A DNA stretch of 41,762 nucleotides from Peronospora farinosa. Taxonomy: Eukaryota > Oomycota > Peronosporomycetes > Peronosporales > Peronosporaceae. Position 1 is the first letter of the stretch; each line of letters starts with the position of its first letter. Both the position numbers and the translations under genes were made by a program. Location: assembly GCA_947646735.1 (NCBI GenBank), contig CANTFK010000516.1, forward strand, positions 1 to 41,762. The letters run 5' to 3'. This document shows positions 24,401 to 37,213 of the stretch, in pieces. The notes under the pieces are model-generated. The model did not search any database, was not told the origin of the DNA, and worked only from the letters and a program-made list of their open reading frames with translations.

Positions 24401-25410
24401 ATCGTGATCGACAAGTGTGATCGACGATCGTGATCGACAAGTGTGATTGACGATCGTAACCTCGATCTAGAAAGCCGATCGCAAGATGTAACTGGTTACA
24501 GATCGATCGTAACCTCGATCGACGATCGTGATCGACAAGTGTGATCGACGATCGTAACCTCGATCCAGAAAGCCGATCGCGAGATGTAACTGGTTACAGA
24601 TCGATCGTAACCTCGATCGACGATCGTGATCGACAAGTGTGATCGGCGATCGTAACCTCGATCTAGAAAGCCGATCGCGAGATGTAACTGGTTACAGATC
24701 GATCGTAACCTCGATCGACGATCGTGATCGACAAGTGTGATCGACGATCGTGATCGACAAGTGTGATCGACGATTGTGACAAGTGTGATCGACGATCGTA
24801 ACCTCGATCCAGAAAGCCGATCGCGAGATGTAACTGGTTACAGATCGATCGTAACCTCGATCGACGATCGTGATCGACAAGTGTGATCGACGATCGTAAC
24901 CTCGATCCAGAAACCAGCGAGATGTAACTGGTTACAGATCGATCGTAACCTCGATCGACGATCGTGATCGACAAGTGTGATCGACGATCGTGATCGACAA
25001 GTGTGATCGACGATCGTAACCTCGATCCAGAAAGCCGATCGCGAGATGTAACTGGTTACAGATCGATCGTAACCTCGATCGACGATCCTGATCGACAAGT
25101 GTGATCGACGATCGTAACCTCGATCCAGAGAGCCGATCGCGAGATGTAACTTGTTACAGATCGATCGTCACCTCGATCGACGATCGTGATCGACAAGTGT
25201 GATCGACGATTGTGACAAGTGTGATCGACGATCGTAACCTCGATCCAGAAAGCCGATCGCGAGATGTAACTGGTTACAGATCGATCGTAACCTCGATCGA
25301 CGATCGTGATCGACAAGTGTGATCGACGATCGTAACCTCGATCCAGAGAGCCGATCGCGAGATGTAACTGATTACAGATCGATCGTAACCTCGATCGACG
25401 ATCGTGATCG
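21450..25410. repeat. Array segment rich in the linked-variant cassette
   Basis: No gene is present. The recurring cassette is a unit ending gatcctgatcg, then a unit with gagagcc, acttgtt and gtcacc, then usually a 22-bp shortened X-Y, then a unit with acttgtt and gtcacc, then gattgacg with gatctag and gcaagatg. Cassette copies start near 22253, 23596 and 24154 (spacings 1343 and 558). Oddities are an X-X-X run at 22860-22898 with no Y, the deletion form gaaacgcgag near 24012 and a rearranged gaaaccagcgag near 24911. Confidence 0.85.
21811..21888. repeat. Three consecutive X-Y 26-mers
   Basis: X-Y doublets occur at 21811-21836, 21837-21862 and 21863-21888, followed directly by X and Z. A three-copy run followed by the 22-bp shortened form lies at 19169-19268. 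Confidence 0.92.
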
Positions 25411-26794
25411 ACAAGTGTGATCGACGATCGTGATCGACAAGTGTGATCGACGATCGTAACCTCGATCCAGAAAGCCGATCGCGAGATGTAACTGGTTACA
25501 GATCGATCGTAACCTCGATCGACGATCCTGATCGACAAGTGTGATCGACGATCGTAACCTCGATCCAGAGAGCCGATCGCGAGATGTAACTTGTTACAGA
25601 TCGATCGTCACCTCGATCGACGATCGTGATCGACAAGTGTGATCGACGATCGTGATCGACAAGTGTGATTGACGATCGTAACCTCGATCTAGAAAGCCGA
25701 TCGCAAGATGTAACTGGTTACAGATCGATCGTAACCTCGATCGACGATCGTGATCGACAAGTGTGATCGACGATCGTAACCTCGATCCAGAGAGCCGATC
25801 GCGAGATGTAACTTGTTACAGATCGATCGTCACCTCGATCGACGATCGTGATCGACAAGTGTGATCGACGATTGTGACAAGTGTGATCGACGATCGTAAC
25901 CTCGATCCAGAAAGCCGATCGCGAGATGTAACTTGTTACAGATCGATCGTCACCTCGATCGACGATCGTGATCGACAAGTGTGATCGACGATCGTGATCG
26001 ACAAGTGTGATTGACGATCGTAACCTCGATCTAGAAATCCGATCGCAAGATGTAACTGGTTACAGATCGATCGTAACCTCGATCGACGATCGTGATCGAC
26101 AAGTGTGATCGACGATCGTAACCTCGATCCAGAAAGCCGATCGCGAGATGTAACTGGTTACAGATCGATCGTAACCTCGATCGACGATCCTGATCGACAA
26201 GTGTGATCGACGATCGTAACCTCGATCCAGAGAGCCGATCGCGAGATGTAACTTGTTACAGATCGATCGTCACCTCGATCGACGATCGTGATCGACAAGT
26301 GTGATCGACGATCGTGATCGACAAGTGTGATTGACGATCGTAACCTCGATCTAGAAAGCCGATCGCAAGATGTAACTGGTTACAGATCGATCGTAACCTC
26401 GATCGACGATCGTGATCGACAAGTGTGATCGACGATCGTAACCTCGATCCAGAGAGCCGATCGCGAGATGTAACTTGTTACAGATCGATCGTCACCTCGA
26501 TCGACGATCGTGATCGACAAGTGTGATCGACGATTGTGACAAGTGTGATCGACGATCGTAACCTCGATCCAGAAAGCCGATCGCGAGATGTAACTTGTTA
26601 CAGATCGATCGTCACCTCGATCGACGATCGTGATCGACAAGTGTGATCGACGATCGTGATCGACAAGTGTGATTGACGATCGTAACCTCGATCTAGAAAT
26701 CCGATCGCAAGATGTAACTGGTTACAGATCGATCGTAACCTCGATCGACGATCGTGATCGACAAGTGTGATCGACGATCGTAACCTCGATCCAG
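25411..26794. repeat. 662-bp tandem duplication (first site)
   Basis: Bases 25420-26132 match 26082-26794. The 662-bp period is six units (98, 98, 124, 98, 120, 124). Diagnostic positions are gatcctgatcg (25527 and 26189) and the rare gaaatccgatcgcaag (26038 and 26700). The copies diverge where the second acquires the 7-bp deletion near 26798. Confidence 0.9.
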
Positions 26795-26833
26795 AAAGCG
26801 AGATGTAACTGGTTACAGATCGATCGTAACCTC

Positions 26834-26937
26834 GATCGACGATCGTGATCGACAAGTGTGATCGACGATCGTGATCGACAAGTGTGATCGACGATCGTGA
26901 TCGACAAGTGTGATCGACGATCGTGATCGACAAGTGT
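26834..26937. repeat. Four consecutive X-Y 26-mers
   Basis: A perfect four-copy run of the 26-bp X-Y doublet lies immediately downstream of a 91-bp unit. The same arrangement, a deleted Z followed by a four-copy X-Y run, occurs at 28604-28747. Confidence 0.92.
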
Positions 26938-27304
26938 GATCGACGATCGTAACCTCGATCCAGAAAGCCGATCGCGAGATGTAACTGGTTACAGATCGAT
27001 CGTAACCTCGATCGACGATCCTGATCGACAAGTGTGATCGACGATCGTAACCTCGATCCAGAGAGCCGATCGCGAGATGTAACTTGTTACAGATCGATCG
27101 TCACCTCGATCGACGATCGTGATCGACAAGTGTGATCGACGATTGTGACAAGTGTGATCGACGATCGTAACCTCGATCCAGAAAGCCGATCGCGAGATGT
27201 AACTGGTTACAGATCGATCGTAACCTCGATCGACGATCGTGATCGACAAGTGTGATCGACGATCGTAACCTCGATCCAGAGAGCCGATCGCGAGATGTAA
27301 CTGA

Positions 27305-30300
27305 TTACAGATCGATCGTAACCTCGATCGACGATCGTGATCGACAAGTGTGATCGACGATCGTGATCGACAAGTGTGATCGACGATCGTAACCTCGATC
27401 CAGAAAGCCGATCGCGAGATGTAACTGGTTACAGATCGATCGTAACCTCGATCGACGATCCTGATCGACAAGTGTGATCGACGATCGTAACCTCGATCCA
27501 GAGAGCCGATCGCGAGATGTAACTTGTTACAGATCGATCGTCACCTCGATCGACGATCGTGATCGACAAGTGTGATCGACGATTGTGACAAGTGTGATCG
27601 ACGATCGTAACCTCGATCCAGAAAGCCGATCGCGAGATGTAACTGGTTACAGATCGATCGTAACCTCGATCGACGATCGTGATCGACAAGTGTGATTGAC
27701 GATCGTAACCTCGATCCAGAGAGCCGATCGCGAGATGTAACTGGTTACAGATCGATCGTAACCTCGATCGACGATCCTGATCGACAAGTGTGATCGACGA
27801 TCGTGATCGACAAGTGTGATCGACGATCGTAACCTCGATCCAGAAAGCCGATCGCGAGATGTAACTGGTTACAGATCGATCGTAACCTCGATCGACGATC
27901 CTGATCGACAAGTGTGATCGACGATCGTAACCTCGATCCAGAGAGCCGATCGCGAGATGTAACTTGTTACAGATCGATCGTCACCTCGATCGACGATCGT
28001 GATCGACAAGTGTGATCGACGATCGTGATCGACAAGTGTGATTGACGATCGTAACCTCGATCTAGAAAGCCGATCGCAAGATGTAACTGGTTACAGATCG
28101 ATCGTAACCTCGATCGACGATCGTGATCGACAAGTGTGATCGACGATCGTAACCTCGATCCAGAGAGCCGATCGCGAGATGTAACTTGTTACAGATCGAT
28201 CGTCACCTCGATCGACGATCGTGATCGACAAGTGTGATCGACGATTGTGACAAGTGTGATCGACGATCGTAACCTCGATCCAGAAAGCCGATCGCGAGAT
28301 GTAACTTGTTACAGATCGATCGTCACCTCGATCGACGATCGTGATCGACAAGTGTGATCGACGATCGTGATCGACAAGTGTGATTGACGATCGTAACCTC
28401 GATCTAGAAATCCGATCGCAAGATGTAACTGGTTACAGATCGATCGTAACCTCGATCGACGATCGTGATCGACAAGTGTGATCGACGATCGTAACCTCGA
28501 TCCAGAAAGCCGATCGCGAGATGTAACTGGTTACAGATCGATCGTAACCTCGATCGACGATCGTGATCGACAAGTGTGATCGACGATCGTAACCTCGATC
28601 CAGAAACGCGAGATGTAACTGGTTACAGATCGATCGTAACCTCGATCGACGATCGTGATCGACAAGTGTGATCGACGATCGTGATCGACAAGTGTGATCG
28701 ACGATCGTGATCGACAAGTGTGATCGACGATCGTGATCGACAAGTGTGATCGACGATCGTAACCTCGATCCAGAAAGCCGATCGCGAGATGTAACTGGTT
28801 ACAGATCGATCGTAACCTCGATCGACGATCCTGATCGACAAGTGTGATCGACGATCGTAACCTCGATCCAGAGAGCCGATCGCGAGATGTAACTTGTTAC
28901 AGATCGATCGTCACCTCGATCGACGATCGTGATCGACAAGTGTGATCGACGATCGTGATCGACAAGTGTGATCGACGATCGTAACCTCGATCTAGAAAGC
29001 CGATCGCGAGATGTAACTGGTTACAGATCGATCGTAACCTCGATCGACGATCGTGATCGACAAGTGTGATCGACGATCGTGATCGACAAGTGTGATCGGC
29101 GATCGTAACCTCGATCCAGAAAGCCGATCGCGAGATGTAACTGGTTACAGATCGATCGTAACCTCGATCGACGATCCTGATCGACAAGTGTGATCGACGA
29201 TCGTAACCTCGATCCAGAGAGCCGATCGCGAGATGTAACTTGTTACAGATCGATCGTCACCTCGATCGACGATCGTGATCGACAAGTGTGATCGACGATT
29301 GTGACAAGTGTGATCGACGATCGTAACCTCGATCCAGAAAGCCGATCGCGAGATGTAACTGGTTACAGATCGATCGTAACCTCGATCGACGATCGTGATC
29401 GACAAGTGTGATTGACGATCGTAACCTCGATCCAGAGAGCCGATCGCGAGATGTAACTGATTACAGATCGATCGTAACCTCGATCGACGATCGTGATCGA
29501 CAAGTGTGATCGACGATCGTGATCGACAAGTGTGATCGACGATCGTAACCTCGATCCAGAAAGCCGATCGCGAGATGTAACTGGTTACAGATCGATCGTA
29601 ACCTCGATCGACGATCCTGATCGACAAGTGTGATCGACGATCGTAACCTCGATCCAGAGAGCCGATCGCGAGATGTAACTTGTTACAGATCGATCGTCAC
29701 CTCGATCGACGATCGTGATCGACAAGTGTGATCGACGATCGTGATCGACAAGTGTGATTGACGATCGTAACCTCGATCTAGAAAGCCGATCGCAAGATGT
29801 AACTGGTTACAGATCGATCGTAACCTCGATCGACGATCGTGATCGACAAGTGTGATCGACGATCGTAACCTCGATCCAGAGAGCCGATCGCGAGATGTAA
29901 CTTGTTACAGATCGATCGTCACCTCGATCGACGATCGTGATCGACAAGTGTGATCGACGATTGTGACAAGTGTGATCGACGATCGTAACCTCGATCCAGA
30001 AAGCCGATCGCGAGATGTAACTTGTTACAGATCGATCGTCACCTCGATCGACGATCGTGATCGACAAGTGTGATCGACGATCGTGATCGACAAGTGTGAT
30101 TGACGATCGTAACCTCGATCTAGAAAGCCGATCGCAAGATGTAACTGGTTACAGATCGATCGTAACCTCGATCGACGATCGTGATCGACAAGTGTGATCG
30201 ACGATCGTAACCTCGATCCAGAAAGCCGATCGCGAGATGTAACTGGTTACAGATCGATCGTAACCTCGATCGACGATCGTGATCGACAAGTGTGATCGAC

Positions 30301-30306
30301 GATCGT
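27305..30306. repeat. Duplication at offset 1716 bp
   Basis: Bases 27305-28590 match 29021-30306 with few differences, including gatcgac/gatcggc near 29098, one gatcctg/gatcgtg and gaaatcc/gaaagcc at the end. Both copies hold two or more successive cassettes with the shortened X-Y. They separate at 28591, where the left copy enters a gaaacgcgag unit and the right copy an extra X-Y. Confidence 0.85.
28644..28747. repeat. Four consecutive X-Y 26-mers
   Basis: A perfect four-copy X-Y run follows a unit in which six bases of Z are missing (gaaacgcgag near 28604). It closely parallels 26834-26937. Confidence 0.92.
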
Positions 30307-30399
30307 GATCGACAAGTGTGATCGACGATCGTAACCTCGATCTAGAAAGCCGATCGCGAGATGTAACTGGTTACAGATCGATCGTAACCTCGATCGACG

Positions 30400-31747
30400 A
30401 TCGTGATCGACAAGTGTGATCGACGATCGTAACCTCGATCCAGAAAGCCGATCGCGAGATGTAACTTGTTACAGATCGATCGTCACCTCGATCGACGATC
30501 GTGATCGACAAGTGTGATCGACGATCGTAACCTCGATCCAGAAAGCCGATCGCGAGATGTAACTGGTTACAGATCGATCGTAACCTCGATCGACGATCCT
30601 GATCGACAAGTGTGATCGACGATCGTAACCTCGATCCAGAAAGCCGATCGCGAGATGTAACTTGTTACAGATCGATCGTCACCTCGATCGACGATCGTGA
30701 TCGACAAGTATGATCGACGATTGTGACAAGTGTGATCGACGATCGTAACCTCGATCCAGAAAGCCGATCGCGAGATGTAACTGGTTACAGATCGATCGTA
30801 ACCTCGATCGACGATCGTGATCGACAAGTGTGATCGACGATCGTAACCTCGATCCAGAGAGCCGATCGCGAGATGTAACTGATTACAGATCGATCGTAAC
30901 CTCGATCGACGATCGTGATCGACAAGTGTGATCGACGATCGTGATCGACAAGTGTGATCGACGATCGTAACCTCGATCTAGAAAGCCGATCGCGAGATGT
31001 AACTGGTTACAGATCGATCGTAACCTCGATCGACGATCGTGATCGACAAGTGTGATCGACGATCGTGATCGACAAGTGTGATCGGCGATCGTAACCTCGA
31101 TCTAGAAAGCCGATCGCGAGATGTAACTTGTTACAGATCGATCGTCACCTCGATCGACGATCGTGATCGACAAGTGTGATCGACGATCGTAACCTCGATC
31201 CAGAAAGCCGATCGCGAGATGTAACTGGTTACAGATCGATCGTAACCTCGATCGACGATCCTGATCGACAAGTGTGATCGACGATCGTAACCTCGATCCA
31301 GAAAGCCGATCGCGAGATGTAACTTGTTACAGATCGATCGTCACCTCGATCGACGATCGTGATCGACAAGTATGATCGACGATTGTGACAAGTGTGATCG
31401 ACGATCGTAACCTCGATCCAGAAAGCCGATCGCGAGATGTAACTGGTTACAGATCGATCGTAACCTCGATCGACGATCGTGATCGACAAGTGTGATCGAC
31501 GATCGTAACCTCGATCCAGAGAGCCGATCGCGAGATGTAACTGATTACAGATCGATCGTAACCTCGATCGACGATCGTGATCGACAAGTGTGATCGACGA
31601 TCGTGATCGACAAGTGTGATCGGCGATCGTAACCTCGATCTAGAAAGCCGATCGCGAGATGTAACTGGTTACAGATCGATCGTAACCTCGATCGACGATC
31701 GTGATCGACAAGTGTGATCGACGATCGTGATCGACAAGTGTGATCGA
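30400..31747. repeat. 662-bp tandem duplication (second site)
   Basis: Bases 30400-31085 match 31062-31747. The rare substitution caagtatgatc (30705 and 31367) occurs in both copies and proves the duplication. The period equals that at 25411-26794 but the unit order differs (98, 98, 120, 98, 124, 124), so this is a separate event rather than a continuation. Confidence 0.9.
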
Positions 31748-32948
31748 CGATTGTGACAAGTGTGATCGACGATCGTAACCTCGATCCAGAAAGCCGATCG
31801 CGAGATGTAACTGGTTACAGATCGATCGTAACCTCGATCGACGATCGTGATCGACAAGTGTGATCGACGATCGTAACCTCGATCCAGAAAGCCGATCGCG
31901 AGATGTAACTGGTTACAGATCGATCGTAACCTCGATCGACGATCGTGATCGACAAGTGTGATCGACGATCGTAACCTCGATCCAGAAAGCGAGATGTAAC
32001 TGGTTACAGATCGATCGTAACCTCGATCGACGATCGTGATCGACAAGTGTGATCGACGATCGTGATCGACAAGTGTGATCGACGATCGTAACCTCGATCT
32101 AGAAAGCCGATCGCGAGATGTAACTGGTTACAGATCGATCGTAACCTCGATCGACGATCGTGATCGACAAGTGTGATCGACGATCGTGATCGACAAGTGT
32201 GATCGGCGATCGTAACCTCGATCTAGAAAGCCGATCGCAAGATGTAACTGGTTACAGATCGATCGTAACCTCGATCGACGATCGTGAACGACAAGTGTGG
32301 TCGACGATCGTGACAAGTGTGATCGACGATCGTAACCTCGATCTAGAAAGCCGATCGCGAGATGTAACTGGTTACAGATCGATCGTAACCTCGATCGACG
32401 ATCGTGATCGACAAGTGTGATCGACGATCGTAACCTCGATCCAGAAAGCCGATCGCGAGATGTAACTGGTTACAGATCGATCGTAACCTCGATCGACGAT
32501 CGTGATCGACAAGTGTGATCGACGATCGTAACCTCGATCCAGAAAGCCGATCGCGAGATGTAACTGGTTACAGATCGATCGTAACCTCGATCGACGATCG
32601 TGATCGACAAGTGTGATCGACGATCGTGATCGACAAGTGTGATCGACGATCGTAACCTCGATCCAGAAAGCCGATCGCGAGATGTAACTGGTTACAGATC
32701 GATCGTAACCTCGATCGACGATCCTGATCGACAAGTGTGATCGACGATCGTAACCTCGATCCAGAGAGCCGTTCGCGAGATGTAACTTGTTACAGATCGA
32801 TCGTCACCTCGATCGACGATCGTGATCGACAAGTGTGATCGACGATTGTGACAAGTGTGATCGACGATCGTAACCTCGATCCAGAAAGCCGATCGCGAGA
32901 TGTAACTGGTTACAGATCGATCGTAACCTCGATCGACGATCGTGATCG
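31748..32948. repeat. Array segment between higher-order blocks
   Basis: No gene is present. The stretch contains a 91-bp unit near 31990, several gatctag units, and one gatcgtgaacgac/gtggtcgac pair near 32285 that is shared with 41095 at the far right. It ends in a cassette with a unique gccgttcgcg change near 32770. The gtggtcgac class was common at 1-11 kb, is absent from most of the middle, and reappears here. Confidence 0.8.
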
Positions 32949-35014
32949 ACAAGTGTGATCGACGATCGTAACCTCGATCCAGAAAGCCGATCGCGAGATG
33001 TAACTGGTTACAGATCGATCGTAACCTCGATCGACGATCGTGATCGACAAGTGTGATCGACGATCGTAACCTCGATCCAGAAAGCCGATCGCGAGATGTA
33101 ACTGGTTACAGATCGATCGTAACCTCGATCGACGATCGTGATCGACAAGTGTGATCGACGATCGTGATCGACAAGTGTGATCGACGATCGTAACCTCGAT
33201 CCAGAAAGCCGATCGCGAGATGTAACTGGTTACAGATCGATCGTAACCTCGATCGACGATCGTGATCGACAAGTGTGATCGACGATCGTAACCTCGATCC
33301 AGAAAGCCGATCGCGAGATGTAACTGGTTACAGATCGATCGTAACCTCGATCGACGATCGTGATCGACAAGTGTGATCGACGATCGTGATCGACAAGTGT
33401 GATCGACGATCGTAACCTCGATCCAGAAAGCCGATCGCGAGATGTAACTGGTTACAGATCGATCGTAACCTCGATCGACGATCGTGATCGACAAGTGTGA
33501 TCGACGATCGTGATCGACAAGTGTGATCGACGATCGTAACCTCGATCCAGAAAGCCGATCGCGAGATGTAACTGGTTACAGATCGATCGTAACCTCGATC
33601 GACGATCGTGATCGACAAGTGTGATCGACGATCGTAACCTCGATCCAGAAAGCCGATCGCGAGATGTAACTGGTTACAGATCGATCGTAACCTCGATCGA
33701 CGATCGTGATCGACAAGTGTGATCGACGATCGTGATCGACAAGTGTGATCGACGATCGTAACCTCGATCCAGAAAGCCGATCGCGAGATGTAACTGGTTA
33801 CAGATCGATCGTAACCTCGATCGACGATCCTGATCGACAAGTGTGATCGACGATCGTGATCGACAAGTGTGATCGACGATCGTAACCTCGATCCAGAAAG
33901 CTGATCGCGAGATGTAACTGGTTACAGATCGATCGTAACCTGATCGACGATCCTGATCGACAAGTGTGATCGACGATTGTGACAAGTGTGATCGACGATC
34001 GTAACCTCGATCCAGAAAGCCGATCGCGAGATGTAACTTGTTACAGATCGATCGTAACCTCGATCGACGATCGTGATCGACAAGTGTGATCGACGATCGT
34101 AACCTCGATCCAGAAAGCCGATCGCGAGATGTAACTGGTTACAGATCGATCGTAACCTCGATCGACGATCGTGATCGACAAGTGTGATCGACGATCGTGA
34201 TCGACAAGTGTGATCGACGATCGTAACCTCGATCCAGAAAGCCGATCGCGAGATGTAACTGGTTACAGATCGATCGTAACCTCGATCGACGATCGTGATC
34301 GACAAGTGTGATCGACGATCGTAACCTCGATCCAGAAAGCCGATCGCGAGATGTAACTGGTTACAGATCGATCGTAACCTCGATCGACGATCGTGATCGA
34401 CAAGTGTGATCGACGATCGTGATCGACAAGTGTGATCGACGATCGTAACCTCGATCCAGAAAGCCGATCGCGAGATGTAACTGGTTACAGATCGATCGTA
34501 ACCTCGATCGACGATCGTGATCGACAAGTGTGATCGACGATCGTGATCGACAAGTGTGATCGACGATCGTAACCTCGATCCAGAAAGCCGATCGCGAGAT
34601 GTAACTGGTTACAGATCGATCGTAACCTCGATCGACGATCGTGATCGACAAGTGTGATCGACGATCGTAACCTCGATCCAGAAAGCCGATCGCGAGATGT
34701 AACTGGTTACAGATCGATCGTAACCTCGATCGACGATCGTGATCGACAAGTGTGATCGACGATCGTGATCGACAAGTGTGATCGACGATCGTAACCTCGA
34801 TCCAGAAAGCCGATCGCGAGATGTAACTGGTTACAGATCGATCGTAACCTCGATCGACGATCGTGATCGACAAGTGTGATCGACGATCGTGATCGACAAG
34901 TGTGATCGACGATCGTAACCTCGATCCAGAAAGCCGATCGCGAGATGTAACTGGTTACAGATCGATCGTAACCTCGATCGACGATCGTGATCGACAAGTG
35001 TGATCGACGATCGT
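32949..35014. repeat. 1033-bp tandem duplication
   Basis: Bases 32949-33940 match 33982-34973 at offset 1033. The units are nearly all consensus 98- and 124-bp forms in regular alternation, so this is one of the cleanest stretches of the window. A 1-bp deletion (gtaacctgatcg, giving a 97-bp unit) occurs at 33939 and again at 35070, 1131 bp apart, which is the period plus one 98-bp unit. Confidence 0.85.
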
Positions 35015-36230
35015 AACCTCGATCCAGAAAGCCGATCGCGAGATGTAACTGGTTACAGATCGATCGTAACCTGATCGACGATCCTGATCGACAAGTGTGA
35101 TCGACGATTGTGACAAGTGTGATCGACGATCGTAACCTCGATCCAGAAAGCCGATCGCGAGATGTAACTTGTTACAGATCGATCGTCACCTCGATCGACG
35201 ATCGTGATCGACAAGTGTGATCGACGATCGTAACCTCGATCCAGAAAGCCGATCGCGAGATGTAACTGGTTACAGATCGATCGTAACCTCGATCGACGAT
35301 CGTGATCGACAAGTGTGATCGACGATCGTGATCGACAAGTGTGATCGACGATCGTAACCTCGATCCAGAAAGCCGATCGCGAGATGTAACTTGTTACAGA
35401 TCGATCGTCACCTCGATCGACGATCGTGATCGACAAGTGTGATCGACGATCGTGATCGACAAGTGTGATCGACGATCGTAACCTCGATCCAGAAAGCCGA
35501 TCGCGAGATGTAACTGGTTACAGATCGATCGTAACCTCGATCGACGATCGTGATCGACAAGTGTGATCGACGATCGTGATCGACAAGTGTGATCGACGAT
35601 CGTAACCTCGATCTAGAAAGCCGATCGCGAGATGTAACTGGTTACAGATCGATCGTAACCTCGATCGACGATCGTGATCGACAAGTGTGATCGACGATCG
35701 TGATCGACAAGTGTGATTGACGATCGTAACCTCGATCTAGAAATCCGATCGCAAGATGTAACTGGTTACAGATCGATCGTAACCTCGATCGACGATCGTG
35801 ATCGACAAGTGTGATCGACGATCGTAACCTCGATCCAGAAAGCCGATCGCGAGATGTAACTGGTTACAGATCGATCGTAACCTCGATCGACGATCGTGAT
35901 CGACAAGTGTGATCGACGATCGTGATCGACAAGTGTGATCGACGATCGTAACCTCGATCCAGAAAGCCGATCGCGAGATGTAACTGGTTACAGATCGATC
36001 GTAACCTCGATCGACGATCGTGATCGACAAGTGTGATCGACGATCGTAACCTCGATCCAGAAAGCCGATCGCGAGATGTAACTGGTTACAGATCGATCGT
36101 AACCTCGATCGACGATCGTGATCGACAAGTGTGATCGACGATCGTGATCGACAAGTGTGATCGACGATCGTAACCTCGATCCAGAAAGCCGATCGCGAGA
36201 TGTAACTGGTTACAGATCGATCGTAACCTC
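35015..36230. repeat. Array segment, consensus 98/124 units
   Basis: No gene is present. The units are alternating 98- and 124-bp forms similar to the preceding 1033-bp duplication, with a few acttgtt/gtcacc units near 35170 and 35390 and one gaaatccgatcgcaag unit near 35741. Confidence 0.85.
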
Positions 36231-37213
36231 GATCGACGATCGTGATCGACAAGTGTGATCGACGATCGTAACCTCGATCTAGAAATCCGATCGCAAGATG
36301 TAACTGGTTACAGATCGATCGTAACCTCGATCGACGATCGTGATCGACAAGTGTGATCGACGATCGTAACCTCGATCCAGAAAGCCGATCGCGAGATGTA
36401 ACTGGTTACAGATCGATCGTAACCTCGATCGACGATCGTGATCGACAAGTGTGATCGACGATCGTAACCTCGATCCAGAAAGCCGATCGCGAGATGTAAC
36501 TGGTTACAGATCGATCGTAACCTCGATCGACGATCGTGATCGACAAGTGTGATCGACAAGTGTGATCGACGATCGTGATCGACAAGTGTGATCGACGATC
36601 GTAACCTCGATCCAGAAAGCCGATCGCGAGATGTAACTGGTTACAGATCGATCGTAACCTGATCGACGATCCTGATCGACAAGTGTGATCGACGATCGTA
36701 ACCTCGATCCAGAGAGCCGATCGCGAGATGTAACTTGTTACAGATCGATCGTCACCTCGATCGACGATCGTGATCGACAAGTGTGATCGACGATCGTGAT
36801 CGACAAGTGTGATTGACGATCGTAACCTCGATCTAGAAATCCGATCGCAAGATGTAACTGGTTACAGATCGATCGTAACCTCGATCGACGATCGTGATCG
36901 ACAAGTGTGATCGACGATCGTAACCTCGATCCAGAAAGCCGATCGCGAGATGTAACTGGTTACAGATCGATCGTAACCTCGATCGACGATCGTGATCGAC
37001 AAGTGTGATCGACGATCGTAACCTCGATCCAGAAAGCCGATCGCGAGATGTAACTGGTTACAGATCGATCGTAACCTCGATCGACGATCGTGATCGACAA
37101 GTGTGATCGACAAGTGTGATCGACGATCGTGATCGACAAGTGTGATCGACGATCGTAACCTCGATCCAGAAAGCCGATCGCGAGATGTAACTGGTTACAG
37201 ATCGATCGTAACC
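36231..37213. repeat. 554-bp tandem duplication
   Basis: Bases 36231-36659 match 36785-37213. Shared markers are gaaatccgatcgcaag (36286 and 36840) and a Y-Y doublet (near 36541 and 37095). The 554-bp period sums as three 98-bp units, one extra Y, one extra X-Y, one 97-bp unit and one 124-bp unit. Confidence 0.87.
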
